The notes beneath the pieces are model-generated. The model worked only from the letters and a program-made list of their open reading frames with translations, was not told the DNA's origin and did no database searches. Shown here one piece after another: positions 28,901 through 43,900 of a stretch of 64,000 bases of DNA. The position numbers and the translations under genes are program-made. This DNA comes from Osmia lignaria lignaria. Lineage: Eukaryota > Arthropoda > Insecta > Hymenoptera > Megachilidae. The stretch spans positions 3,162,001-3,226,000 of the forward strand of contig NC_135046.1 of NCBI RefSeq assembly GCF_051020975.1, read 5' to 3'. The first letter of the stretch is position 1; each line of letters begins with the position of its first letter.

Positions 28901-31900
28901 AAGTTTTCTTCGTCCATCTTTTTCAGTCGACAATAAAGTGTGTCAACGATTACAATCGACCTTTTGTGCTCGTGCTGCGACCTTTGCTCGAAGATACGCC
29001 TTTGTCGCGCGTTATTTCGATGTAAAACAGTCTTGTTTTCTCGAATTTCACGTTCAGAGGTCCTGGTATCGGTTACTACTTTCGTCGTCGAGTTTTAAGT
29101 AATGGACTTGGATGCTTTTTCCATTAACCGGACCCAGCTTGTACGGTGATCGATGCTTCCAAGTTTATCGTCCCGAAGATTTCAATTAAAACACTTTTAT
29201 CAAGGCAGATTGCTATCGGCTGGAACTCGTTTACAGAGAGAAAAGTTGTCTGTCCGTCGATTTCGCGGGCCACCAGCTACCAACGAACGAGAAGATTTCG
29301 CAGGTATCGTTCGGTGTTCCGAAACTCTGGAAAACGTATTTTCTATCACGAAGTCGTTCCGCCCCGGGCTACGCGGTATTTTTCCAGGAAAATGGCCTCG
29401 TTTGCTTTCCATCGTTCGGTCGTGCACGCGGGACCGATGTTGCGTATTAATACGTTCTATCGAGAACCGCGTGATACGCGAATTTTCCCCCCTGGAAATA
29501 TAATAAAACCAATTTATCGACACTTTGTTTTTACCTTTCGCGAATCGGTATGCCTATGGGAACAAATCGCCCCTCTTTCAAACAGCACGGCTCGTCAAAA
29601 ACAAAGACGCCGAAGTCAAATTTATTCATAATTTATAATTCCTCTGTTCCGATATAAATAATGGTGTTGGTTGATTGGAAAAAGCGAATACAGGCGTTAG
29701 AATGGCGATGCTTTTTTACCGAATCAATGATCGCGACTTGGTCGGGGTGGAAATTCAATTAAAACTCGATTTACGAAGGAAATTAATTATTCTCATTTCT
29801 TACGATTGCACGGAAAGTTCCTTACGTACTTTCCTAGTCATTAAACGCACACCGTGATATAGTGGCCGTTCGGTAACTTTGATAGTCGTCGAAACTTTAA
29901 CTTCTCTTTCGTTCTCGGTTGGCCTCCATTTCACTGACCACGGACCAAAGATACAATTGGTACGGGAAGCCTGCACGGTTTGTTTTCTCTTTCCCTCGAT
30001 TCAAAGGCTGTCGGGCGTCAGAGGTGAAACTATTTCCTCTCTCGCCACGCCCGCCACCCTATTGTACGCAACGGGTAATTGAAGGGGCGAAGGAGAATAG
30101 GTTCTTAGTGGCCAGACACCGCGATAGAAACAAGAACAGGGGCAAACAACGGTAATGGATTCAACCTTTGAACGTTTCACCTACAATTGTATCGGCCCAC
30201 GATAACTTACCGTCACTCGGAGTTAAGCCTGCTAAACGATTTTTCATTAGTTTTAAAGGGGGTTGTGATTGCATATTATTTCGAGTGTATTAACCACCAT
30301 CATAATTTAAGAATTCTTATGATAAGATAAATATAATAAAAATTATCAGATATCGAGCTCCTGTATGTAAATGTATACCAATATTGTTATTCTCCTTGAC
30401 AATGTCGCATCAATTGGAAATATTTCTTGAGGAAAACAATTTCTCTCTAATGATTCTACCTATTATTTACAAGTATGATTTCGATCAGTTCGTTCTCTTG
30501 CTGTTTGTATTTGCAGTCTACAATAACCATTTCTTCCTCCAATAATACAGAGTAATATCGTTCGTACACGGAATGTCTCGTAGGTTTTCGTATCGTTTAT
30601 AGAAAAACAGTTGCTTGTTTTTATTAAAACAAACCTGCAATCTACAGCGTATCGATCTTGTCGCAAATTGAATTTCATCAATTCGAATATTGATTTATTT
30701 TTTTAAATTCGATCTCTACCTTTATTAGAAATTTATCAATTAAGGATTTGATATATTGCGTTACGCGAATAATCGAAGATGGGAAAGTTGGATGTCCCGT
30801 TAGCCCTCATTAGAATTCTTCTCGGCCGCATGATTTCAAAGCTGCCGGGCATACAGTGTACATTAGGTGGGGATTGCCCGCAGCACGATGAGATAGTTAG
30901 TACCAGCACCCAGGATTTGCATACGCTAACGAGATTCCTGCGGTTTTGCCGATGCTTAGCATGCCGGCCGAGCACGATCTCGGTTCAGCTTGAACCTCTA
31001 GCTACGTCTATTTATTATGCGTCATAGATACGTCAGGGAAGAAGGCGTACCGCATGCAAGGAGGAGCAAACAAGGACACGAAAGAGTTACAACACACGTT
31101 CGTGCTTGCTGCAAGTAGTTCAGGTATTCGGGAGCCGAATATCGTACGAGCGACTTCGTTCAACTTTGACATCCAATTCTGTCCGAATACCGAATTAGAA
31201 ACAGAGTTAGTCTACGTTGTTTCATTTTCTCATCCGAAGTTCTTGGAATATATTCGAAGGCTAATTACATTTCTTTTGATGAATGTCAGTCAATCTTTAC
31301 TAGAATAACTTTCAACCACAAGGGGTTAAAATTTGAAATACTTGGAAAATAAATATATACTAATGTATATATTTCTAACTCTAACCATTACGAATAACTG
31401 GGTCACGAGTATACTCGAGGATAGCGCAATCAAAGATTTCAGAAACGTAATTCGTTTAACGACCAGGGAAAGTCGCATTTCGTCGTAGAGATTGATCGCG
31501 ACGCAATTATAATATACGAAGTGGGATCGCGAGGCGGAAATGTTAGACGAAGGGCATCGTTTAGAGAGGGGTCTAGAAATTCAGACGAACCGGAAACGAA
31601 AAATTCGTTCCCTTACCCCTTACTACGGTAAATTAAGTTTCTAGACGAGTCGCGCTCGCGGTCGTTGCATCCGTGTTTCACTGGGATTTTTAATTTACAT
31701 TGCTGCCAAGCAACGAACGGGCTACCTTCACGAGTACTGGTTATATTTAACGACAGACTGGGCTATTATTTACACGAAGGTCCTCGTTTTCTTTCCACGA
31801 TAAACAAGCGGCTGTGCTCTCTGTTCGCGTTTCATTAACAACGGAGCCCAGCTCGTTGAACCAAAACGCCGTTGCCTCGTAAAATTATCGAGCGCGAAAC

Positions 31901-34900
31901 GTTTACGTAGAATACATACACACGAACACGTATCGAAGCTTCGGTTAAATTCCTAATCGAGAATGAAATTTCAAACGTTCCATCGTATTACTGGTCGCAC
32001 GGGACCGAGGGAGAACGCGGACGGTAAACGATAACCGTACTGTTGCTATCTCTTTAATCTGCATAATTTTACAATAAATACGAAGCACGGGCAAAAGAAA
32101 CAGGAGAAGAGATACGATGCATTGTCAGAGGGGAATAGGAGAGAAGGTTGAGAGGTTAGTTATGATAAATCTTTCTTCTTCTTTCCTTGCCCTTTATTTT
32201 GAACCGTTTCGGTACACACAAACACAGGGATCCCTTGTACCTGAGATATTTTCAAAGATTATTCCACGTGCTGAAGGATCTTGGGACGGGAAGTAACTCG
32301 CTACGAAGACGGAGTAACGAGACCGGATAATTGGACAGACGTAATTGTTAATTTATTAATAGCTTCCTTAGCCAGCCCTGTCTTTTAATTATACGCAAGG
32401 TGCCGACGTGACGTTGAATTTTTATGAACAACCACCGAGCGACTGAATTAAAAGAGGAGTAAAATTACTACAGGTAGGTCTCGATTAGTGCGGGTAATAA
32501 ATCTCAGAAATTGTTCGCATTGTTTGAATTCGTACTATTCGAATACTTGAAATATAGGAATTGATTCTTAGTTAAAGAAAATATACGATCAAAATTTTTG
32601 AAATATACCTTTCATACGTATATTATTAAATTATAATAGCATAAACATGTTTATTATTTTTTAAAGTATTTTAACAGTGTTGATTGCACTTTCTTCTGCT
32701 TTTTTCATATCTTCGTATATGTGACGATAAACCCGCAGTATTTTATCCAAGTCTCTGTTAACATGCATGCTTCGATCCATGTCTGGATCGGCATCTGAAA
32801 TTTTTTGTTTTACGACCTCCACAGCTTGAAATATATCTTCGAATTCTTTGAGAAGAATTATTTCTTCACAACAACAGAAGAAATTTAAAAACCGTTAAAA
32901 CAAAAGACTAATTTTTCTCACTGTTTTACCGATTGAAAGAAGTCTGGCAAGCCTTGCATTAACTGAATTTTTGTTCTCATTAAATGCGAATATCGCACTA
33001 TGTGAACTAGCATTAATTGAGACTTACCTGTATTTGAAAATTATTTACATACAATATTTATTATACGTTAGTGATTGCGTTGAACGTCTTTTAACTTCAT
33101 CAGTCACGTTAGATCGTGAATTAGCAACCGGCGATCAAACGATGTCGGGAAGGGGTGAAGTTTTATTAAGTCGCGAGTCGGTAGAATCACGGTATGCATG
33201 CGAAAAGTTCTCGGCAAGTCGTCGTTGTTATTTCATAGCCGACGTGCTCGCGCTTATGAACTTCATGAATTCATTACCGGCCAGGGTCGTTACGCGAAGC
33301 GGCACGTTCATTTAGAGCCCTTCAGGAAGTGGAACGCATATCCGCGAGCAACGCGCAATGGTTACTTTCAATGTGTCTCTGTTAAGAGTCGCGGGACCCT
33401 CTTAATCCCGTCGACTAATTATTTATTACGAAGATCACTTCGAAGCTGATTCGATACGGAGCGTTTAGCGATTCGATAGGATCGCGGGGTTGTGTTCCCG
33501 GTGAATCCTATCAGACGCGTTACACGTGTAATCGCGGATGCTTGGAAACCGCCTTTGTCAGTGTGACGAGGACGAAACATTAGGTCGCGTCGAATCTCGT
33601 TAACGCTATGGAAGCCGGGCAATTTAACCGCCTCGATATCGCGTTTCTCGCGATGCAGTTCGAGCGAAAGCTTTCGTTAACCCCGCAAAGAAGCGTTGCT
33701 AACAGCGGTCCAGATTCGTAGATCAACTGGAGTAAAAGTAGAACAGTTAGGAAGAATCGAAGTCCTATTGAAAAGGAGAAACGATGCGATCGTTTGGATT
33801 CCAGGAAAGGTGAAAATCGCTTGGTAGAGGGAAAACTAGAAGGCTGGCGATGCTTTCGTGGTATTTCGATGCTTCAGAGTATGTGTAATCCGAGCATAAC
33901 GTCTGTTAACAGAGATCGCGCCGCAGCTGGTCTACAGGTTTATCGAACAGACAATGCAGACCGGTCCATCGGTTTCTCTGAAATGCAGCGCCGCGGGTAA
34001 TCCCACCCCGCAAATTTCCTGGCTTCTGGATGGATTTCCGCTTCCACAAAACGACAGACTGCTGATTGGCCAGTACGTGACTGTGTACGGGGACGTAATA
34101 TCGCACGTTAACATCTCTTCGGTGAAGTCCGAGGACGGCGGAGAATACGAGTGCATCGCGAGCAGCCGAGCTGGCGAGGCAAGACACTCGGCGAGGCTCA
34201 ATATTTACGGTGAGTACTTGGTAGAGGATAGAGCCAGTGTTAAGGAGAAGAATTGGCTGGCGGTGTTGATTGAAATTGACTGGAAACCCAGGGGAATATT
34301 ACGGATTCTCATCGATCGACGTCAGTATGGCGGTACGATGGGATTCTTCGTTATTAACCGGCACCCGTTAGCTAGGGGGTGGTCGGTTAATTAAAATCTA
34401 CCCCTTAGAGCTTTTTTTCGTTTTATCGGCGGATTATCCATACTGATAGAAAGATTTAACGACATAGAAATGTCCGTCATAAGATTGGATGAAAACGTTA
34501 TTAGGGAGATGGTTTGAATGTTGCAATGGAACGGACATTATTTGGAACGAGATGTATGGTGTATGTTTTGTTGCTTTTGTCAATCACAGGTTTACCATAC
34601 GTCAGACCGATGTCGACGGTTTCGGCGGTGGCCGGGAAACAGTTTCACATCAAATGTCCGGTCGCTGGATACCCGATCGAGTCGATCATTTGGGAAAAAG
34701 GTGAGTAGCGTTATCTTCCGTTACTATTGTTGTATACCGAACCATTCTTTATCGTACTTAAACAGCCCGGCTTTCTCATTGTATTATAAGTCAACCTTTA
34801 ACAACAAACATCCCAAGTCTTTCTTTCTACTCCTAATGATTCAGCCGAACCAGTCATCTTCAAACCTTGACCTCATGATCTCACCCTTTACCGACCACTG

Positions 34901-37900
34901 GACTCTCAATAATTCCCACCTTCCTATTTTTCCGATTCTATAAAATACCCAGCACTTTTCCCTCCGCGTCAGATTTTTCCGAACCGTCTTAGGAACTAGA
35001 GATAATATTGTATTCGTAAAACAACTTCGCTTGTATTTCATTTTGCGATTAAAATAAATATCGCGAGCGAAATACAACACTATCTTCTTTATACTTATCA
35101 ATTGTTTCGTTACTTTGTCACCAGACGGTGTAAGGCTGCCCACGAATATGAGGCAAAGGGTGGCGAACGGTAGTCTATACATCGATACGGTACAACGAGC
35201 CGCCGATCAAGGCACTTACACATGCATCGCCAGAAACAAGCACAACTTCACCTCTCAACGGTCGGTCGAAGTGCGCGTTCTAGGTGAGTGAGGGAAAAGC
35301 AAATATTTCCCGATACAGATCTCTTTTACAGGTTTCACCGGCAGCAGAACGATTTAATTTTCCGAGTTATTCGAACTCTATTGGTCGCGTACGTCCACTG
35401 TTGGAGAATCACTTTTATCCTGTAGTATGAAGTTCCGGCCTCGATAGATCGTACAAATTAATACATCGATGGATGCTCCCGAACGTTAATCTTTTTCAAA
35501 TACCTCTATGTTTTTACATTTATAGAGGAAGATTGTGATATCTTGTCAATCTGTATTAAATACTCGGAGAGCGATTTATAATGGAGGAAAGGAGATATCA
35601 CGGTGACAATTTTCCCCTGTGTTATTTTAAACAATTTTGAAAAGAAAAGAAAAAGAAATGATCCTTCTTTATTGAATTATTGACAGTAATCAAAACAGCG
35701 TGGACCGTACGTGATCATTCGAGGTACAAAAGAACGATTATCAAGCGATAATCACGGCACTAAAATCCCTTTGTTCGATACGCTCTCCCTATTTCCCGTC
35801 CGTAATTTTCCATCCCCGCGGCAATCGCGTATTAATTACAATTCGTGTATGCATAACATCGAGGCGTGTTTGATGCGTGCCGCGAAATTTACCTTCACAC
35901 AAAATGTTTCTATATTAGGTTTACGGAGTGAATTCCGTGTACTCTATTGTTCATCGCCGGTCGGGATTAGTTAACGCGAGGCAGCATTGCTTTCAATTCT
36001 CATCCCCCCTATGGGTTTCGTGCGCGAAATTTTCGAAACACCGTGAAACAACCGTGCCGCGAGCAATCGGACTATCATCATCGTCTTTTAATTTGTTATC
36101 ACGAAAGGGATACGTTTACATTGAAATTAAATTCGCGATTTAATCTATTTACACTCTATTTTACATTTCTCTGTACGCGTTTCTTTTTTGGCTCAAACAA
36201 AAATTCGTAAGTATCCTCGCCAGAGGTAAATTCAATTTCGAGAAAACGGAAGTGTGTGCAGTTTAATCGACGTTGCCTCGCGGGAAACGGCTTCAGATAC
36301 TGCTGTAACTGTGATCCAAAAGCTGGGGAAACGCAGTGAAACTTCTAAAAAAAAAAAATTTCGAGAAACCTGCCCGTAAGTTGCCTTTAAAGGATTCTTT
36401 GGCAAACGTTCCAGTGGTGCAGGAATATTTTACCGTGTCTTTGAGAAGTCCTCGAAAGCGATTCTTCGGACGCAGTTCGTCTGAATAATCGATTCGTCGT
36501 CTCGCGAAAGAGCTTCGTGGAAAAAGGAGGAAAATCAAACAGGCACGAGGAGAATAGAATTCGATAATCGAAAATCTCAGAATGGAAATTAATTAACTCT
36601 TCATCGTCTGAATTCGCTTCTATTTACTCGTCCGCATTGTGACCGTATCGGTTACTCTGATTTAGGCGGATTTGCGTTATGTTATTCTCCTGCTCCACTG
36701 GAATCGTCTTGCGTGCTGCTGCTAAGGAGATCAAAGGGAAATGTGTACCCGATGCACATTATCCGCGTCTATCGGATGCTTCTATGAAACGTAATCGCTT
36801 GGTTAATGGAGGTGCAGCTCGTTGTGAGCTCTCTGACACGATCGAAGAAATGTTCGTGACACGGAAATTTTCTTATGATAGTCATCGTATTATAGTCTGT
36901 TACATGTAAAAATGAGAAAAAAAATCAAACATGAGACTTATAGTCACGAGACAGAGGAATGAAAGTATAAGTCCCGTGCGTCGCCGACCTTCCGGACTCT
37001 TGGTTCCAATTTATAATTAATCAATTCGCGCTACAGTGTCCTAAGGAATTTCACTTCAAAAAATGTCAAAACCAGAGAAACATGAACAGACTATATACGT
37101 AGGAGCAATTTTGTGTACATAGATGTGCGTTAGGGGGTGTGTACGTGTGGGTGTATGTGTCAACCCCTTTCTATCTCTATCTCATTCTATCTTTCTCTAT
37201 CTCTTCTATGTGCGTCAACGGATATCCGTGCGTTTGACAACACTCGCGAACGAACCCACGCACCAAGAGCACAGCACTTCACTGCATCGCTCAAGCATCT
37301 GTCCTTGCACGCGCTCGCCTAACTGCTCTGTATATTATTATTCCGTACGTGTACCATTGTACATAAAAATTCATAACGCGGCGATGCCTACGTATCCGCT
37401 ATCTTGCGAGGAAAGGATACGAGGACGCTACGTATAGTACGTGCCGGCAAGGATACACGGGACGCTTACCATCGCGTCGCGTCGTGCGATCCGCTTCCAG
37501 TTAATCGGCTCGTGCATCAAGCAGGCAAAGGATCGTGACTGGTTAAAGAAAATTTTACGAGTAGATCAGGAGGGGCGTCGCGTCGTAACGCGATAGGGGG
37601 GTGAAAAATATCGCTGACCGGGTTAATATCGTCACGACGACGGATGCCATTGATAGTCCCGTTTTATGCACGATATTATGCCCCAGGGCGCAACGTATGA
37701 AAAATTGATCGTTTCCGGTCGCTTAGCTCAGGCAAAAGACGTTCCTTTTAGACGAATAACTTTTATGGATTAAAGTGCTTGACGAGAATATCAGTCAATG
37801 ACGTGTCGAAAGTAGTTTTTATCGATGAATTTTAAACTTTGAATTTCATTCACACACCATGTGTACCGATCGTATCGATAATAATGATATAAATGGTAGG

Positions 37901-40900
37901 CAGCGTTCGATCAAGCGTCCCGTGTATTCTATCCCGTGTGCACGCACTTGTATATAAATATGCTGTTGTCGAAGCATCGATATTCTATTACCGTGATTCG
38001 ATCATCGTTTATTTCGCGCGTTGTGCACTTCACGACTACTGTGCAGAGATGGAAAGAATAATAGCGGGACGGCACAGCAGCAAAGGGAGCGCTTCGCACG
38101 CTCCGTCCTGACCCCACGTTTGATCCTCGCGTTTAAATTTCGCCGCGACGCTGACTTCGTACCATCTCCCTTTGTCGCGAAGCGAAATTTTTCTTCTTTG
38201 TCAGGCAACGCGATTAGTGTGTGATCGCATCGGCCAATAGCCGAACAGCATGCGCGTGAGGCGTGACGCTCCGACTCCGAACATTCGTACCCCCATTCCT
38301 TTCGCTATTATTCTTTCCATCTCTGCACAGTACGCCTTGCATAACTGTTGCATCAAACAGGCACGATTTTATCGACAATTTTCATAATCGATAGAAAATA
38401 GATCGAAGGTTACAAGAGCGTCGAACGACTTTGATAGGTTTTTATCTACCACGAATAAAAAGGACCAAAAGAATCGAGCTTATCGTTAGCGGTTCACCTG
38501 CAACAGATTTATATATGAAGTTGATATTGATTGCATAAGCTGGCTCGGTGGAAACGTGAAATCTTCATCGAAAAACGAGAGGATCGTCCGGTGAACGAGT
38601 TCATTAATACGATTCGGGGGGAGGGTGAATTTTTCCGCGAATTTTTCATTCCACTCGAGAAGAGAAGCAGCGATGGAATCGTCGAACCCCGCCATAGATG
38701 GAAAAGTGAAAACCGATCAACGAAAAACTTTCACGCCGCGGCGATCACGATTAAATATCGATTATCTCGTTTGTTTCCCTAACGCGCCGGTTTATCGTCA
38801 AACCGTTTAAGGCAAAGAAGTGTATTGCGTGACGTTACAATTATTGCGAGCCATCGCTGTTGTGTGATATTGAAAAAAAAAAAAAAAAAAAAAAGACAAA
38901 AAGGAAGGGTGGAACGAAACGCGAGCGTAAAGCGGGCGGAAGAGATATAATTACACGAGCAAAGCGCGTTCGAAAATTGCGTTTCAGTGAAACTGAATTT
39001 GCCGGGTGTAATTCGAACGCTCGATTCCCCGATTAACTTAATCGATTTAGCAACAAAAATGGGAAAAGCTTGTATCCCTACGATCAATCTGGTGTCTGAA
39101 CGGGGGGAAGTATACAGGAATTTGTTTCGCAGTGAATCGTGACGATTTTTAGCGAGTTACGCGCGATGATTGCCTATTAACTCTTAATTGGGAAGATTAA
39201 ATACGCGCCGGGTAACCGTTCCAAGCATTATCAATCGGATTTTGATGAAAAAAAGTACGGCTGGATATGTTATCCAATTAATCGTACGATTGAATCGCTA
39301 CCAGATCTTACGGTAATACAGCCACGAGATTAATATGAAAAAAAAAAAAATTGTCGATAAAATAAAACGCTTAATAACCAGATAAGAGAACACAGTAGCG
39401 TTATCAGTGAAGTTCGCAACGCGCAATTATCTGTCTGATAAGCTATCCGTGTGTCTATAGACAACCGCAACAACAAACGATATCCTTTGTACGCCGCGCA
39501 TTAGGATACTCCGTGCGACTGGACCAACGTAATTCTAACAAAATTTTCAGCCAACGAAGGGAAATATTCTTTGAAGCTTTTTCAAAGACCTCGTTTTAAG
39601 GCTTTAATTTAGTCGCACGCGGGCCCGGCCATGGAAATTTAATTAACGCCGCTGTAATTACAAGCAGCACAATATGAACAGCCTTTGACCCGGTGGTGCC
39701 TTCATTAAGCAACCGGAGTCTCATTCGATATATCGAGATAGTTGGACCGTCCACTATTTTTTTTCCATTATTTTGGTTAATGGTCGCAGGGTGTCTCCTA
39801 TCAACTAGCTTTTCTTACAACCGATGCTGTCAGATATCTTAAAATTATCGTACAGTGAAATATCGATTGCAGAAGAAAAGATAATTAATTGATCATCATC
39901 TGACAGCATCGATAGACGATTAAGACCGTCTGTCAGCGTTCAACGTTGCGTCCCAATTCTCCAACCCCTCTATCCGAATCTCTTCGTGTGTCATCCCCCA
40001 AAACACTTTCACCCCCCAAAGACACCGCGACTTCTCTATAGCGTTCGTGAACCGCTTTTTTTTTTGACTGGAATGCCACCTTTGTCTTTGTATTGTTCTT
40101 TCAGTGCCACCTAAAATCACGCCTTTCAGTTTTGCTCGCGATTTAAACGTAGGGGACCGTACTAGCGTACAGTGCGTGGTCGTGACTGGCGATCTGCCAC
40201 TGACGTTCACGTGGCTGAAAGATAACGTGCCAATAGAGACGATCAGGACGTCGCAGGATGCTACGTCGTCAAGCCATAGCCGCGTTCAGGCACCGGCCAG
40301 TCATGGAGACGCGATAAAGGGTCCCAAAAGGGGCCCGAAGGCCGACGGCCAGGGGGAACAGTCCCCGAGAAAGGCGATTACCGTCCGCCAATATGACGCT
40401 TTTACCAGCGCCCTGAGCATTAGCACGATCGCACCCGCGCACAATGGCACGTACACCTGTCGCGTGGCCAATGGCGCTGCCACCGTCGCTCATTCTGCAC
40501 TCCTTCACGTCAACGGTAAACGCACACCGTTGGTGTACATCTTCTTCGGTTCAGGCTTTACGACGACAGAGCTGTTAATACAATTTTTCGATTCTTATCC
40601 TTCGTTCAATTCGTTGATACATTTATTCTTGAATAAGGTTGTCCACGAGGTGCTTTGGGCATTAAGGGTGACGCAATTTGTCCCAAAACTAAGTCCCGGA
40701 GTAGGGTAGATAGAAAGCGATATAGGATCAAACCTCTGCCACGAGGGCAAAACTCATGGATGGCCTTAACGTAGAATATTTTGGGCCGATCTCGACGTGT
40801 CTGCATGCTACGATACGTCGCCAGATCGTGAAATTTATTATAGTTTTGAAATTTTGAGAAAGTGTAGCATGATGCACTAGAATTAAATAATAATTGAAGT

Positions 40901-43900
40901 CATTATCTAAAATTGAAATTTGTACGTGTTATCCATGTTATAACGTGTCGTACTTGTTACCGTTGTTTCTACCGCGACGATCAACGCGTTAAAAAGGCCG
41001 AGTCGCGATTCAACGGTACGTAATAAAGACAGGCTGGCAATTTTCCAGCTCCCTGGATTATGTGCTCACGGTGGAAAGTAACTGATTGATCGGTCGGTAA
41101 GGAAACATCGGAACGCGGTCTCTCTAACTGCTGGCATGATCGATCAATCAGCGGTGCTCGAGACAGGTGCGTCGCGACGCGATCAATTTTCCCTAGCAAA
41201 AGAGAACTTTTGATTCAGCTAACGACTGCAACCTTTTTGTACCAGTTCGTCTTATCGGTCGATGCTGATGTATCAATTATCAGACACCTCTGTCGTCGTT
41301 CGCCAGTCGAGTTTCTTATGCACCACGTACACCGAACATCGTCGAGGATGATCTCGGATCATCGAGCGAGATCATTCGAAGCGATCCGTTTCTGCTACAT
41401 GCTAGTCCAACATGCACGTCCAAGGCTACGATTACGATAAAAGCGTTTTTTAAAAACACTTTCTTGATTTTTATGAAATCTTTCACGATCATACTTCAAA
41501 TATTGAGAATATTTCAGAGATACTTAAGAAAACGTTTTCATTATAAAAATAGCCTGGCACGTCCAACTGGGACAAGCTTTTCCTCGATTAGCCTCCAGTT
41601 TCACAGTCATTTTTCATGATAATCTTTTTTCATCGCCATTCGTGTCTCGGGGCGATATCGAGCGTGACGAAACGTGCGAGGTGACGGCTCGACGCGGATT
41701 ATTAGATTTCAATTTAGATCAGAAATAGCCGCGACGGGGCAAGACGAATCGCCTCGAAAGTTGTCCCCGTTACGACGTGCCACGAATTTTCAATCTTTTC
41801 CGAATTTTTTGAAAGCTTCGTAATTCTCTCTGTCTTAACAACACTCTGTGACTCCTGCACGCTGTTCTTCTTATGCACGCCTAATTGCACGCTTTTTACC
41901 TAACGGAATACTCTTGATACGTATATATATATATATGTATCTATATATGTGTATCTATATGTATAATGTCCAGTATAATAATATCTTGCCAGTTGTTTCA
42001 TAACTCTCGTATACGAACGGCTCGTTTATTTATTTTCTAGTGTGTGGTAACGAGTCGACAAATGAAGTATGTTTCGTAGATCGTACAAGACGATCTGTGA
42101 CATCGAAATGCTTGTTAAAAATTTTCATTTAACGAAGCAAGTTTTCGCATTCGTTTTGTTGAAACTCACGCACGGAATTGGCTGGCACGAAATTAAACGG
42201 AAATCCATGGTCGGATTAGGATTTTTCGTTTAATTTTGCGCTCGATGGGCCTTGAATTTCGGGCTCGATGTCACAGGGTGTGATCGCTTCCACTTTTTCA
42301 AAGTTACCGTATCGTGTTGGTTTTAATCTTTGCACACACAAAAAAAAACAATCACGCGTGGTATGCATCGTTCAGCATTAACATATCATATTCGACGAGA
42401 CACACGTAATGTTATTTATTTTCTGATTGAGTATCTATATATTACATTTTATATATATATATATCCATTTCTATGGTACTCTTTCCACGACGGATCGTTG
42501 TGAACGACACTCGAACCACGATCCAGTAGGAGTCGTGCTCTTTTTGACCCGTTCCGAATGAATCATTCACACCTTTGTTGCTCTCGATGTTTGTGTTGTA
42601 TCTGGTATATCGATTCACGTATTCAACTCGGCCCTCCGACCGAGTTATTATATTATATCACTGTATTATCACTTTGTAGAACAGTATCTTTTTTTTTATC
42701 AAAACTATGCTATGTTTCGCTCGAGATATTCTCTATGATTTCTGTACTTGTCATCCTCACTATCATTATCATGATCGTTCAAAATATCATTAAGTAGTAA
42801 ATCGTATACAGGATGAAATCGATACGAGCGACCTTTCGATGATTACACGTTCGATATGAAGCGATAATTACAAGTTGGTTCGAATCCTTTGATCGTTTAC
42901 GAATATCTCGATGGGTCACTCGTCTCCTTTCGTCCTAGTTAGTTTTCACGCTCGTCTCGATAATTAAACCGCTCGACATCCTTCTATAGGATCTGGTAAG
43001 TAACTCAAGGATAACGAGATCGAATGAGAAAAGAAAGGCAAAGTTTCACGTGAAATTTCACCCTTTATGAAAGTGATAAATTTACGAGAGAACGCGGTCA
43101 GGGGTTGCGAACAGCATGGATCCGGTTTCACGCTCCTCTTCAACAATTTCCCTCTCGTTTACGGCCCTATCGCCGGTTACTCGCAACTTCATCGGGCAAC
43201 TGCCTTGGAAAAACAACATCGGTCGACATTAGTAGTTGCTACGGGGTCATAAATGTTCATTTTCCGGGCCACGGGATACGCGTGGGCGGCTATTGCCGGA
43301 TATTTACGACCCTGTCGCAGTTTTTCACGGAGCCTGATTTTTGCGGGGGAGCGTTGTACACCTGTTCCATGTTCCTGTCGAGAGGTCACGTAGGAAGATA
43401 CGCATCGATAAGTTCGATAATACTTGTCGAACCGGTGGAAACTTCGGGCGAAGTAGTATAGCCACGCGTGCGGTCAGACAGCGAAGTAATGGACTTGCGC
43501 CTGGTCTACAGAGTGCGCTTGAACTGGTGGTTCGATCGAAATACTATGAATTTCAGGTGTGAATGTAAATAAAAGATGTGGAGTATTATTTTTTTATACT
43601 GAACTTTATTTTAGAGAAAAATTACTTTGAGCATTTTGTTAAATACAATTCAATTCACCTCGTCTATTGTTTCTATAAAAGGTATTTTATGCTTTCTAAA
43701 TGAACTACCAATTTGAATCGCTCTGTATATTCGTGAAATCTACGCAGATTCGATGGACGAACAATGTTTCGAATTTCATGCTTCGTGACCTATCGTTCTC
43801 CTGTTTCGTGATGAGACTTCGCTAGGCCGAGGAAGCAAAAAAGAGAGAGAGAAAAATAGAATCGAAACGTTCGAAATAATTCGATCGGACAAATACACGA

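Larger units (their letters stand above)
35284..40104 (+). other. Dscam2: Intron 9, 4.8 kb, upstream of the alternative Ig7 exons
   Basis: GTGAGT to the strong acceptor TTGTTCTTTCAG. It contains GT- and CTAT-rich simple repeats near 37120-37210, an intact MITE (38039-38330), a poly-A run near 38873-38894 and a 14-bp perfect inverted repeat (39822-39911) 193 nt before Ig7A. No exon was seen. Confidence 0.82.

Noticed and set aside
42870..42905. GGTTCGAATCC, a tRNA T-loop-like motif
   Set aside because: No A-box, acceptor stem or anticodon arm at the required spacing on either strand.
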